Shown here one piece after another: positions 8,088-16,255 of a stretch of DNA of 64,000 nucleotides. The notes beneath the pieces are model-generated. The model was not told the origin of the DNA and did no database searches. It worked only from the letters and a program-made list of their open reading frames with translations. The number at the start of each line of letters is the position of its first letter. Positions within the stretch are counted from its first letter, which is position 1. A program made the position numbers and the translations under genes. The stretch comes from Pseudonocardia kujensis (lineage in GTDB: Bacteria > Actinomycetota > Actinomycetes > Mycobacteriales > Pseudonocardiaceae): contig NZ_JAJSOK010000025.1 of NCBI RefSeq assembly GCF_021283305.1, positions 1 through 64,000 of the forward strand, given 5' to 3'.

Positions 8088-8921
8088 ATGTCGAAACGCC
8101 TGGAAGGCCTGGTCGCCTTCGTGACCGGCGCAGGTCGAGGACAGGGACGCAGCCATGCCGTCCGGATGGCCCAGGAGGGCGCGGACGTCATCGCCGTGGA
8201 CGTCTGCCGCAACGTCGACGGCGTCACCTACGACATGGCCGATGAGGCCGACCTCAAAGAGACCGCGCGGCTGGTCGAGGCGACAGGACAGCGCGTCGTC
8301 GCGCGAGTCGCCGACGTCCGGGACATGGCGTCCCTCGCCGCCGCCGTCGACGAGGGGGTCGGCGAGCTCGGCAGGCTCGACATCGTCTGCGCCAATGCGG
8401 GCATCAACATCCCGTCGTCCGACGGCACCCTGAGCGAGGCGGACTGGCTGCAGGTCATCGACGTCAACCTCACCGGGGTGTGGCGCACGACCACGGTGTC
8501 CGTCCCGCACATCCTCGCCGGGGGCCGCGGCGGCTCGATCATCCTCACCAGCTCGGCGGCGGGTCTGCGCGGCTACGCCAACATCGCGCACTACACCGCC
8601 GCCAAGCACGGGGTGAACGGCCTGGTCAAGACCCTGGCGCTGGAGCTCGGCCCGCACCGGATCCGGGTCAACACGCTGAACCCGACCCAGGTCGACACCC
8701 CGATGATCATGAACGAGGCGAGCTACAAGCAGTTCTCGCCCGACGCGCCGAACCCGAGCCGGGACACCTTCGCCCCGGTCTCCCAGTCGATGCACGTCCT
8801 CCCGGTCCCGTGGGTGGACCCGGTCGACGTCAGCAACGCCGCGGTCTTCCTCGCCTCTGAGGAGTCCCGCTACATCACCGGCATCGCCCTCCCCGTCGAC
8901 GCAGGCGTCCTGCTCAAGTGA
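8088..8921 (+). CDS. SDR-family oxidoreductase, mycofactocin-coupled type
   Basis: A 277-residue SDR. It has the glycine motif VTGAGRGQGRSHAV, ANAGIN, the catalytic Ser (ILTSSAAGL) and the Tyr-x3-Lys motif in HYTAAKHG. The combination of GRGQGRSHA, an acidic IAVDVC after strand 2 and an insertion before PVPWVDP is typical of the actinobacterial SDR group whose NAD stays bound and is reoxidised by mycofactocin (carveol-dehydrogenase-like). That redox link is family knowledge, not visible here. The downstream gene can start at a GTG overlapping its stop. It is one of three such SDRs in this island. Confidence 0.85.
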   Translation: MSKRLEGLVAFVTGAGRGQGRSHAVRMAQEGADVIAVDVCRNVDGVTYDMADEADLKETARLVEATGQRVVARVADVRDMASLAAAVDEGVGELGRLDIVCANAGINIPSSDGTLSEADWLQVIDVNLTGVWRTTTVSVPHILAGGRGGSIILTSSAAGLRGYANIAHYTAAKHGVNGLVKTLALELGPHRIRVNTLNPTQVDTPMIMNEASYKQFSPDAPNPSRDTFAPVSQSMHVLPVPWVDPVDVSNAAVFLASEESRYITGIALPVDAGVLLK

Positions 8922-8935
8922 AGAAGGAAACCCCG

Positions 8936-10057
8936 ATGACACTGAAGTCCGGGCTCGGAGCCGCGCTGTGCTCCGTCGCCGTTCTCACCCTCGCCGCCTG
9001 CGGGCAGGCGGGCGGTGACTCCGCCTCGTCCGACGTCGAGGGGACGGGCACCCTCGACGGCGGCGGCAAGCAGATCGTGCTGTTCTCGCCGTCGGCCGCC
9101 AACGTCTACAGCGGCAGCGTGATCAAGGCCGCCACGGAGACCGCCCAGAAGTACGACTACACCCTCAAGGTCTTCCAGAACGACTTCGACCAGTCGCAGC
9201 AGGACCAGCAGGTCCAGCAGTTCCTGGCCAGCGGGGAGAAGCCCGCGGCGATCATCTGGTGGCCGAGCAACGTCGACGCGAGCGTGAACTCGCTGCGCCA
9301 GCTGTCTCGGGTCGCGCCGGTCATCCAGATGAACCAGGCGGTCCCGGAGGAGGCGAAGCAGTACGTCAAGGCGTACGCGGGCGCCAACGACCTGGTCGTC
9401 TCGGGCACCGCGGGCCAGGAGGCGCTGAAGGCGCGCGACGAGGCCGTTGCGGCGGGCAAGCAGCTCGCGGACCCGAACGGCAACCTGATCGAGTTCCGCT
9501 TCGGCACCGGCTACAAGGGCGGAGACAACCGGCACCAGGGGTTCATGGACGCCACGGGCGCCAAGCCCTTCACATTGCTCACCGTCGAGGCCGCCACCGC
9601 GGGCTTCGACGCCCAGGACGGCTTCAACCACGCGTCGCAGATCGTCCCGAAGTTCAAGGCCCAGGGCATCGACTTCGTCTACGCCCAGAACCTCGACATG
9701 GGCTCCGGCGTCGTGAAGGCGCTGGAGCAGAACGGGCTGACCCCGGGTAAGGACGTCACTGTCGTCGCGGGGAACTGCTCCGGGAACCTCGAGCCGCTCG
9801 CGGACGGGAGCGTCTACGCGGCGGTTATGCAGCCGCCGCTCATGGAGGGCAAGCTCGCCGTCCGGACCGCGGTGCAGTACCTCGCCACGGGATCGGTGAC
9901 CGACGAGGAGGTCACCCTTCAGCCCGACGCGCAGGAGCCCGAGCTGACGGCCGCGCCCCCGCCGCGGGCGACGTACCTGCCCGCCGCGGCGCTCACCAAG
10001 GACACCATGAACAGCCTGACGGTCTGGGGTCTGTCCGGCCCCCAGTTGTGCAGCTGA
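8936..10057 (+). CDS. Substrate-binding lipoprotein of an Rbs-type ABC importer
   Basis: A protein of about 373 residues with a lipoprotein signal peptide (hydrophobic run ending LTLAACG, with Cys as the lipidated residue) and a periplasmic-binding-protein type 1 fold related to RbsB. Visible pieces include the IVLFSPSAANVYSGSVIKAA opening, the inner segment AIIWWPSNVDASVNSLRQL and FRFGTGYKGGDNRHQGFMD. The binding pocket has an unusual WWPSN segment. ATG 8936 with an upstream AGAAGGA is preferred over a GTG at 8918. It captures the substrate outside the membrane for the next three gene products. The ligand may be a sugar, a polyol or another alcohol. Confidence 0.87.
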   Translation: MTLKSGLGAALCSVAVLTLAACGQAGGDSASSDVEGTGTLDGGGKQIVLFSPSAANVYSGSVIKAATETAQKYDYTLKVFQNDFDQSQQDQQVQQFLASGEKPAAIIWWPSNVDASVNSLRQLSRVAPVIQMNQAVPEEAKQYVKAYAGANDLVVSGTAGQEALKARDEAVAAGKQLADPNGNLIEFRFGTGYKGGDNRHQGFMDATGAKPFTLLTVEAATAGFDAQDGFNHASQIVPKFKAQGIDFVYAQNLDMGSGVVKALEQNGLTPGKDVTVVAGNCSGNLEPLADGSVYAAVMQPPLMEGKLAVRTAVQYLATGSVTDEEVTLQPDAQEPELTAAPPPRATYLPAAALTKDTMNSLTVWGLSGPQLCS

Positions 10058-10061
10058 CCCG

Positions 10062-11582
10062 ATGACCATGAAGACCGAAGAGACCGTCCTGTCCCTCCAG
10101 GGGATCACCAAGGCCTACGGCTCCGTGCACGCGCTCACCGACGCGACGTTCGAGCTGCGGGCGGGCGAGGTGATGGCGCTGCTCGGCGAGAACGGCGCGG
10201 GCAAGTCGACCATGGTCAAGGTGCTGTCCGGCCTGGTCCAGCCCGACTCGGGCACGATCCAGATCGCGGGCGAGCAGCGCGAGCTGCGGTCCAGCGCGGA
10301 CGCTCAGGCCGCGGGGATCGCGGTCGTGCAGCAGGAGTACAGCGCGGTCCCCGCGCTGACCGTGGCCGAGAACCTGGCGCTGGGTGACCGCACCCGGTCC
10401 TGGTGGTGGTCCCGACGGACCCTGCACGCGGGTGCCCGTGAGGTGCTCGACCGGGTCGGGCTCGACCACGTCGGCCCCGACCGCGTCGTCGCTACCCTCA
10501 GCGTGGCCGAGACCCAGCTCCTCGAGCTCGCCCGGATCTTGCTGCGGGACGCCCGGATCCTCATCCTCGACGAGCCGACGGCCGCCCTGTCGGACCGGGA
10601 GATCGCCCGGATCCTCGCGGTGATGCGCGATCTCGCCGTCGAGGGCCGGAGCATCGTCTACGTCACCCACCGGCTCGACGAGGTGTTCCGCCTCGCCGAC
10701 CGGGCGACCATCCTCAAGGACGGGCGCAGCCGACCACCGGTCCCGGTCGCCGACCTCACCCACGACTCCATCGTTTCCCTCATGCTTGGGCGGCGGCTGG
10801 CCAGCATGTTCCCAGACAGGACACCCGTCGACGACGCGGCACAGCCGCGAGTCGAGGTCCGGGGACTGCGCGCCGTCGGTCTGACCGCTCCGGTCGACCT
10901 GGCCATCCGGCCCGGGGAGATCGTCGGGCTGACCGGGCAGTTGGGCAGCGGCGCGAGCTCGCTCGTGCGGGCGCTGGCGGGTACCCTCCCCGTCGCCGAG
11001 GGCGAGGTCCTCCTCGACGGTGTGCCCGTCGACCTGCGCGGGAGGTCCCGCGGCATCCGGCAGCGGATCGCCTACTGCTCGGACGACCGGAAGAAGGACG
11101 GGATGTTCCCCGGTCTGCCGGTCCTGGCGAACCTGTCCTCACCATGGCTGGCTGCGGTGTCGCGGGGGTCCTGGATCGACCGGCGCCGAGAGAAGGAGAA
11201 GGCCGCGGACATCGCCCGCGCGTTCTCCTTCGACACCCGGCGCCTCACCACCGAGATCGACACGCTTTCGGGCGGCAACCAGCAGAAGATCGTGCTCGGC
11301 CGGTGGGCTGGTGCGGAGCCCCGGCTGTTCCTCATCGAGGAGCCCACCCGTGGGGTCGACGTCGGGGCCCGTGCCGAGATCTACACGAAGTTGCGGATGC
11401 TCGCCGACCAGGGCGCGAGCATCGTCGTCTGCTCGTCGGACTCCACCGAGATCCTCGGTCTGTGCGACACGGTCCTCTCCTTCTACCGCGGCCGGGTCAC
11501 CCGGCAGGCGGCCCACTCCGATTGGAACGAGGAGTCCTTGATGGCGGCCACCCTGCACGAGGGAAGGGAGCGGGCCGCATGA
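10062..11582 (+). CDS. Sugar-type ABC importer ATPase (RbsA/MglA-like, two ATPase domains)
   Basis: A 506-residue double ATPase. Domain 1 has Walker A GENGAGKST, Q-loop VVQQEYSA, a signature region LSVAETQLLELARI and Walker B ILILDEPTAAL. Domain 2 has the degenerate Walker A GQLGSGASS, signature LSGGNQQKIVLGRW and Walker B FLIEEPTRGVDVGA. Loss of a canonical second Walker A is normal in this family. It powers import through the two permeases encoded next, and its stop overlaps the first permease start (ATGA, 11579-11582). Confidence 0.92.
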   Translation: MTMKTEETVLSLQGITKAYGSVHALTDATFELRAGEVMALLGENGAGKSTMVKVLSGLVQPDSGTIQIAGEQRELRSSADAQAAGIAVVQQEYSAVPALTVAENLALGDRTRSWWWSRRTLHAGAREVLDRVGLDHVGPDRVVATLSVAETQLLELARILLRDARILILDEPTAALSDREIARILAVMRDLAVEGRSIVYVTHRLDEVFRLADRATILKDGRSRPPVPVADLTHDSIVSLMLGRRLASMFPDRTPVDDAAQPRVEVRGLRAVGLTAPVDLAIRPGEIVGLTGQLGSGASSLVRALAGTLPVAEGEVLLDGVPVDLRGRSRGIRQRIAYCSDDRKKDGMFPGLPVLANLSSPWLAAVSRGSWIDRRREKEKAADIARAFSFDTRRLTTEIDTLSGGNQQKIVLGRWAGAEPRLFLIEEPTRGVDVGARAEIYTKLRMLADQGASIVVCSSDSTEILGLCDTVLSFYRGRVTRQAAHSDWNEESLMAATLHEGRERAA

Positions 11583-12580
11583 GCGACGTCGACTTCGCCC
11601 CACCCGCTCAGTCGACCCCGCCGGCGGCCGAGCCCGCGCGGCGGAGCCTCGGCTCCCGCATCGTCTCGGTCGGTCCCCTCCCCGCCGCCCTGCTCCTGCT
11701 GGTCCTGGTCGGTACCGCGACCACCAGCGGGTTCGCCACCGTCGACAACATCCGTGCGATCCTGACGGCGGCGTCGATCACCGGAATCGTCGCGGTCTGC
11801 ATGACCTTCCTGACGCTCTCGGGGAACTTCGTCTCGCTCGGCGTCCAGCAGAACACGGTGTTGGCCGCGATCCTGTTCCTGTCCCTCACCGCCGCCGGGG
11901 CACCGCTCGTCCTGGCGGTCGGCGGCCCGCTTGTCGTGCTCGTTGTCATCGCCGTCGTGCAGGGCGTGGTGGTGGCCCGCGGGATGAACACGGTCATCAC
12001 CACGCTCGCCGTCGGGGCCATCCTCTTCGGCGCGATGTCCTCGGTCACCGGTGGTCAGGTGATCACCACCGGTGGTCGGAGCGTCGGCGTCCTCGGGCAG
12101 AGCCTGCTTTTCGGCGTCCCGGTCGTGGTGTACGGCCTGGTCGTCGTGACGGCGGTGGCGTGGCTGATCGCCACCCGCACGTCCCTCGGCAGGCGGTGCC
12201 TGCTGCTCGGCGCCAGCCGACCGACGGCCGTGCTCAGCGGCGTCAGCATCACGCGGACCACGGTCTTCGCGTTCGTCGTCCTCGCCGTGGGCGCGACGAT
12301 CGCGGGGGTGCTCACCGCGGCCCAGCTCGGCCAGGCCACGGCCAACGACCTCAGCACGCTGACGATCGACGTGGTCGCCGCGGTGCTCGTGGGCGGCACG
12401 GCGATGGCGGGCGGCTCCGGCTCGCCGGTGCGCTCGGCCGCGGGTGCTCTGCTCATCGCACTGCTGAACAACCTCATGGTGCTCAACGGCTTCACCACCG
12501 GCTGGCGTCTCGCCGTGCAGGGCGCGCTCGTGGTCGTCGTCGTGCTCGCGGTGCAGCGGTTCTCGAGGGCGGCACGATGA
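11579..12580 (+). CDS. ABC importer permease, RbsC-like (first)
   Basis: A 333-residue membrane protein of the BPD_transp_2 family, with about eight to ten hydrophobic segments after a 30-residue cytoplasmic N-terminus. RbsC hallmarks are TFLTLSGNFVSLGVQQN, GRRCLLLGASRPTAVLSGVS (the cytoplasmic loop contacting the ATPase) and VLVGGTAMAGGSGSP. The start ATG overlaps the ATPase stop, and the end overlaps the second permease start, so all three are translationally coupled. Only the frame from 11579 is real; the longer open frame upstream is a shadow of the ATPase gene. Confidence 0.9.
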   Translation: MSDVDFAPPAQSTPPAAEPARRSLGSRIVSVGPLPAALLLLVLVGTATTSGFATVDNIRAILTAASITGIVAVCMTFLTLSGNFVSLGVQQNTVLAAILFLSLTAAGAPLVLAVGGPLVVLVVIAVVQGVVVARGMNTVITTLAVGAILFGAMSSVTGGQVITTGGRSVGVLGQSLLFGVPVVVYGLVVVTAVAWLIATRTSLGRRCLLLGASRPTAVLSGVSITRTTVFAFVVLAVGATIAGVLTAAQLGQATANDLSTLTIDVVAAVLVGGTAMAGGSGSPVRSAAGALLIALLNNLMVLNGFTTGWRLAVQGALVVVVVLAVQRFSRAAR

Positions 12581-13539
12581 CCCGCCTCGCCGTCTCGCTC
12601 CACCGCTACGGCGTCCAGGTGGCGATCCTGCTGGTCGTCCTTGTCGTCCTGACGACGACGAGCACCCAGTTCCGCGGACCGAGTGCCGCCTTCTCCACGC
12701 TGGAGGGGTTCGGGCTGCTGGGGATCGTCGCCCTGGGCGTGGCGGTGACCATGATCGCGGGTGAGCTCGACCTGTCCGCGGCATCCATGACGACGCTCGG
12801 CTCGGTGGTCGCTGTGCGCGCGTCGGACCTCGGCCTGGTGCCCGCGATCCTCGCGGCCGTGGCCGTGTGCCTGCTGATCGGGCTGGTCCACGGCCTGGTC
12901 ATCGCCCGCACGGGGATCAACTCCCTGGTCCTGACCATCGGTTCGCTCGTCCTGCTCCAGGGGGTCGCCTGGGTGGCGAGCGGGGAGGGCCCCATCGTCG
13001 TCACGAACTACGCCGTGTCCGACCAGGTCCTGCTGCGCTGGTGGATCCTCTCCCCCTCGTCGGTCATCGCACTGGTCGTGTTCGCGGGCGTCGGGGTGTT
13101 CCTGGCCAAGACGCGCAACGGCCGGGAGATCTACGCGATCGGCGGAGGCCGCAAGGAGTCGTTGGCCGCGGGGGTGCCGCTGGCACGACCCCTGACCACG
13201 GCGTTCGCGATCTCGGGCGCCTGCGCCGGGCTCGCCGGGGCGCTGGCCGCCATGCGCAGCGGCAGCGCGACCCCTGACGCCTTCGAGACGCTGCTGCTGA
13301 CCGGCGTCGCGGCCGCGCTCATCGGAGGCATCGCGCTGTCCGGTGGGTCCGGGACGGTGCTCAACGTCGCCATCGGCGTCGCGGTGCTCTCCCTGATCAC
13401 CGCCGGGTTCTCCGCGCAGGGCGCCGCCACCTACGTGGTGCAGCTGTGGACCGGCGTCGTACTCATCGCCACCATCGCCATCCGCCTCGTACTCGACCTC
13501 GTCCGCACCACCCGCACGAAGACAGGAGACACGACATGA
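12577..13539 (+). CDS. ABC importer permease, RbsC-like (second)
   Basis: A 320-residue permease paralogous to the one before it. It has AVTMIAGELDLSAASMTTLG (the RbsC G-x-I-D-L-S-like motif), KTRNGREIYAIGGGRKESLA and LIGGIALSGGSGTV. Two different permeases imply a heterodimeric channel, unlike RbsC, which forms a homodimer in E. coli. It starts ATGA over the previous stop and ends over the next SDR start, so importer and enzyme are co-translated. Membrane segments are dense from residue 15 onward. Confidence 0.9.
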   Translation: MTRLAVSLHRYGVQVAILLVVLVVLTTTSTQFRGPSAAFSTLEGFGLLGIVALGVAVTMIAGELDLSAASMTTLGSVVAVRASDLGLVPAILAAVAVCLLIGLVHGLVIARTGINSLVLTIGSLVLLQGVAWVASGEGPIVVTNYAVSDQVLLRWWILSPSSVIALVVFAGVGVFLAKTRNGREIYAIGGGRKESLAAGVPLARPLTTAFAISGACAGLAGALAAMRSGSATPDAFETLLLTGVAAALIGGIALSGGSGTVLNVAIGVAVLSLITAGFSAQGAATYVVQLWTGVVLIATIAIRLVLDLVRTTRTKTGDTT

Positions 13540-14405
13540 CAGGGCAACTCGAGGGCAAGGTCGCGCTGGTCACCGGCGCCGGACGCGGGCAGGGGCGGGC
13601 CGAGGCGATCGCCCTCGCCCAGGACGGGGCGTCGGTGGTGTGCCTCGACGTCGGCGACACGAGGATCGACTCGATCGACTACGAGCTGTCCTCCGAAGCG
13701 GACCTGCACGACACGGTCGCGCTCGCCCAGAAGACGGGCGGAGCAGCCGTCGCCGTCGTCGGCGACGTCCGATCGCAGGCCGACCTCGACGGTGCCGTCG
13801 CCACCGCGCTCGCGGAGTTCGGCGGGCTGGACATCGTCGTCGCGAACGCCGGCATCTGGGGCCTGGCCAACCTCTGGGAGATCACCGAGGAGCAGTGGGC
13901 CGACACCCAGGACGTCGTCCTGGCCGGTGTGTGGCGCACGGTGAAGGCCGCCGTGCCGCACCTCATCGCGCAGCGCTCGGGCTCAATCGTCGTGACCTCG
14001 TCGGTCAACGGCGTGGAGGGCGGAACGCGGTTCGCCCACTACACGGCTGCCAAGCATGGCGTGCTCGGGCTCATGCGCTCCGCCGCGCAGGAACTCGCCC
14101 CGCACAACGTACGGGTCAACGCCGTCCTCCCCGGTTTCATGGACACGCGAATGAACATGTGGCAGGGCGCCTACGACATGATGGCCGGCCGCCCGGGCGG
14201 GACCCCGGAGGACCGGGTCGCCTCGGCCTATCACTGGAGCGCGCTCGCGGGTCGCGGCGCACTCCCGGCCGATGCCGTCAGCGACGCCGTCCGGTGGCTG
14301 GTGTCAGACGGCGCCAAGCACGTCACCGGCGTCGCCCTGCCCGTCGACGGCGGCCACCTGGTGCTCCCCGGCTTCAACACCGACCCGCAGCACGAGTCCG
14401 ACTGA
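13536..14405 (+). CDS. SDR-family oxidoreductase (second of the island)
   Basis: A 289-residue SDR that begins MTGQLEGKVALVTGAGRGQG at an ATG overlapping the permease stop and preceded by GGAG. It has the VANAGIW loop, Ser in VVTSSVNGV, and Tyr-Lys in HYTAAKHG. The GRGQGRAEA opening and ALPVDGGHL ending place it near the mycofactocin-associated SDRs, but it lacks the PVPWVDP segment of the other two, so its membership is less sure. Translational coupling to the importer suggests it acts on the imported compound or its first product. Confidence 0.83.
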   Translation: MTGQLEGKVALVTGAGRGQGRAEAIALAQDGASVVCLDVGDTRIDSIDYELSSEADLHDTVALAQKTGGAAVAVVGDVRSQADLDGAVATALAEFGGLDIVVANAGIWGLANLWEITEEQWADTQDVVLAGVWRTVKAAVPHLIAQRSGSIVVTSSVNGVEGGTRFAHYTAAKHGVLGLMRSAAQELAPHNVRVNAVLPGFMDTRMNMWQGAYDMMAGRPGGTPEDRVASAYHWSALAGRGALPADAVSDAVRWLVSDGAKHVTGVALPVDGGHLVLPGFNTDPQHESD

Positions 14406-14409
14406 GCGG

Positions 14410-14437
14410 GTGCGGCGCCGCCGCGGCGGCGCCGCAC
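14410..14437. repeat. 28-bp perfect palindrome between two operon genes
   Basis: From 14410 to 14437 the sequence is its own reverse complement: gtgcggcgccgccg followed by its exact complement. As RNA it forms a pure GC stem. No T-run follows, so it is not a classic intrinsic terminator, although GC-only hairpins are used as terminators in actinobacteria. It may instead stabilise the 3' end of the upstream mRNA segment. Confidence 0.7.
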
Positions 14438-14463
14438 CTTCTCGGACAGTGAGGAGCAGTTCC

Positions 14464-14889
14464 ATGACATCCGACACCGCCGCGATCATCACCGAACTCG
14501 AGGACCGGCGCTTCGCCGCCGTCGAGCAGGGGGACTACGGCGCCTTCGCCGCGCTCGCCCACCCCGATCTCGTCTACGCCCACTCCAGCGGGGTCGTCGA
14601 CACGCTCGACAGCTACCTGGCCAAGTGCGACAGCGGGTTCTACGTCTACCACCGGGTCGAGCACCCGATCGACCGGATCGTCGTCGCGCCGGGGACGGTG
14701 GTGGTGGTGGGCGAGATGCACGCGGATATCACCGCGGGCGGCGTGTCCAAGCACCTCGCCAACTGCTCCGTCGCCGTGTGGACGCAGACCGAGGACGGGT
14801 GGCGGCTGCTGTCCTTCCAGGGCACGCCGCTCCCCGCCTCCGCCCCGGCTCAGCCGCAGGCCGCGGCCACCTCGGCCGTGTCCCAGTAG
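14464..14889 (+). CDS. DUF4440 / NTF2-fold small protein
   Basis: A 141-residue protein of the NTF2-like superfamily, DUF4440 type. It shows LEDRRFAAVEQGDYGAFAAL, AHPDLVYAHSSGVVDTLDSY, RIVVAPGTVVVVGEMHADI and SVAVWTQTEDGWRLLSFQGT. These folds act as small enzymes (isomerases, hydratases) or ligand-binding proteins. Its last 40 bases overlap the end of a convergent SnoaL-like gene, and the Ala/Pro/Gln-rich tail (after residue 120) is encoded in that overlap. ATG 14464 follows GAGGAG. Its role in the pathway is unknown. Confidence 0.7.
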   Translation: MTSDTAAIITELEDRRFAAVEQGDYGAFAALAHPDLVYAHSSGVVDTLDSYLAKCDSGFYVYHRVEHPIDRIVVAPGTVVVVGEMHADITAGGVSKHLANCSVAVWTQTEDGWRLLSFQGTPLPASAPAQPQAAATSAVSQ

Positions 14890-15290
14890 AAGGGCCGGAA
14901 GTCGCGGATGAGGTCGTCCTGGATGCGGACGACGTGCACCATCGGCATGTCGACCTCCCGGCCCGTGGCGCGCGATCGGGCGCGGAGCCGGAGCACGATG
15001 GCCACGGTGTCGTCCGTGGTCAGGAACTCGGTGTCGGTCACCTCAAGCGAGGACCAGGTCTCGCTCATGGCGGTGAAGAACCGCTCGACGCCCTCGTGCC
15101 CGGTCCACTCCCCGCCGTAGGGCAGGCCCGCTGCCTGGTGCATGACCACGTCCGGGTGCAGGGTCGCGGCCATGCCGTCGAACGACGCGCCGCCCGCGGG
15201 GCCGCCCGCGGCGAGGTAGGCCATCTCGGCCTCGTAGAACCGGTTCAGTGCCGCCTGTGCGGCGGAAGGGATCGTGTCCGGTGTCGCCAT
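14850..15290 (-). CDS. SnoaL-like polyketide-cyclase-fold protein
   Basis: A SnoaL-like protein of about 146 residues on the strand opposite to its neighbours. It has LNRFYEAEMAYLAAG, MAATLHPDVVMHQAAGLPYG, WTGHEGVERFFTAMSETW and PMVHVVRIQDDLIRDFRPFY. The start is taken at position 15290 because AGGAG lies seven bases upstream; the ATG codons at 15296 and 15308 are too close to a ribosome binding site. It is divergent from the isomerase gene at 15374, and the third copy of the GntR-type motif lies between them, so the same regulator may control both. Confidence 0.7.
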   Translation of the reverse strand: MATPDTIPSAAQAALNRFYEAEMAYLAAGGPAGGASFDGMAATLHPDVVMHQAAGLPYGGEWTGHEGVERFFTAMSETWSSLEVTDTEFLTTDDTVAIVLRLRARSRATGREVDMPMVHVVRIQDDLIRDFRPFYWDTAEVAAACG

Positions 15291-15329
15291 CGTCATGCTC
15301 CTTCGCATCTCCTCATGGCCTAAATTCGC

Positions 15330-15347
15330 GTATTCATCATAGTCAAT
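15330..15347. promoter_or_regulatory. Candidate GntR operator, copy 3
   Basis: GTATTCATCATAGTCAAT sits in the divergent spacer between the SnoaL-like gene and the isomerase gene. Its first 11 bases match the copy at 3988 exactly, and TATTCATCATAGTCAATA has dyad ends (TATT/AATA). Two widely separated promoters of one island sharing this motif is the main evidence for a common regulator. Confidence 0.62.
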
Positions 15348-15373
15348 ATCCCGTCACCGACGACAGGAGACCA

Positions 15374-16235
15374 ATGACTCGCCACGAGCTGATCCCGGCC
15401 TGCTGGACCACCGCGGGCGCTTGCGAGCCGCTGACCGACCGGGAGCTGAGCCCCCTCCCGATCCGGCGGCGGGTCGAGATCGCGGCCGCCGCGGGGTTCG
15501 CGGGGTTCGGCATCCGGCACGGCGACCTCCTCGCCGTCGAGCGCGACCTCGGGTTCGCCGAGTTCCGCCGGGTCCTCGACGACCACGACCTCCGCCACCT
15601 CGAGCTCGAGTTCCTGGAGGGCTGGTACGAGGACGGGCCCGACCGCGCGGCGTCGGACCGCGTCCGCGCCGACCCTCCTGCGGGCCGCGGGTGAGCTGGG
15701 CGTGCGCTGCATCAAGATCGGCGGTCGGCTCTCCGGTGGCACGTACGAGCCGGATCGGGTGGTCGCGGAGCTCGCGCTGCTCGCCGAACAGGCCGACCGC
15801 GCCGGGACCACGGTCGGCCTCGAGCCGATGCCGTTCGCCGACATCCGCACCCCGCAGGACGCCCTGGACGTCGTAATCGGTGCGGGTCATCCGGCCGGCG
15901 GGATCTTCCTCGACGTCTGGCACGTCGGCCGGGCCGGTCTGGACATGGCGACCGTGGCCGACATCCCTGCCCACCACATCGCGGGCGTCGAGCTGGACGA
16001 CGCAGACGCCGAGGTCCGGGGCTCGCTGCTCGAGGACACCCTGCACCACCGGCGGTTTCCCGGGGAGGGGGATCTCGACGTCGTCGGGTTCGTCAGCGCG
16101 GTCGCCGCGACCGGATACGGCGGGCCGTGGGGTGTGGAGATGCTCTCGCGGGAGTTCCGCGCCCTCGATCCCGGCGAGGCGGCGCGCCGCGCGCATGACA
16201 CCACCGCCGGCGCCCTCCGGGCCACCGCCGCATGA
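15374..16235 (+). pseudogene. Sugar-phosphate isomerase/epimerase-like TIM barrel, frameshifted
   Basis: An AP-endonuclease-2-type (xylose-isomerase-like) barrel split by a one-base shift. Frame 1 starts at ATG 15374 (after CAGGAGA) and gives ELIPACWTTAGA, then AGFAGFGIRHGDLLAVERDL and LELEFLEGWYEDGPDRAASD. At about 15669 an apparent extra C moves the match to another frame: TLLRAAGELGVRCIKIGGRL, then EQADRAGTTVGLEPMPFADI, GGIFLDVWHVGRAG and GPWGVEMLSREFR. The metal-binding positions (Glu in GLEPM, Asp-x-x-His in LDVWHV, Glu in GVEML) are intact. It is either a recent pseudogene or a sequencing error; such proteins often act in polyol catabolism. Confidence 0.78.
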
Positions 16236-16255
16236 ACGACTCAGGAAGGACAGCC

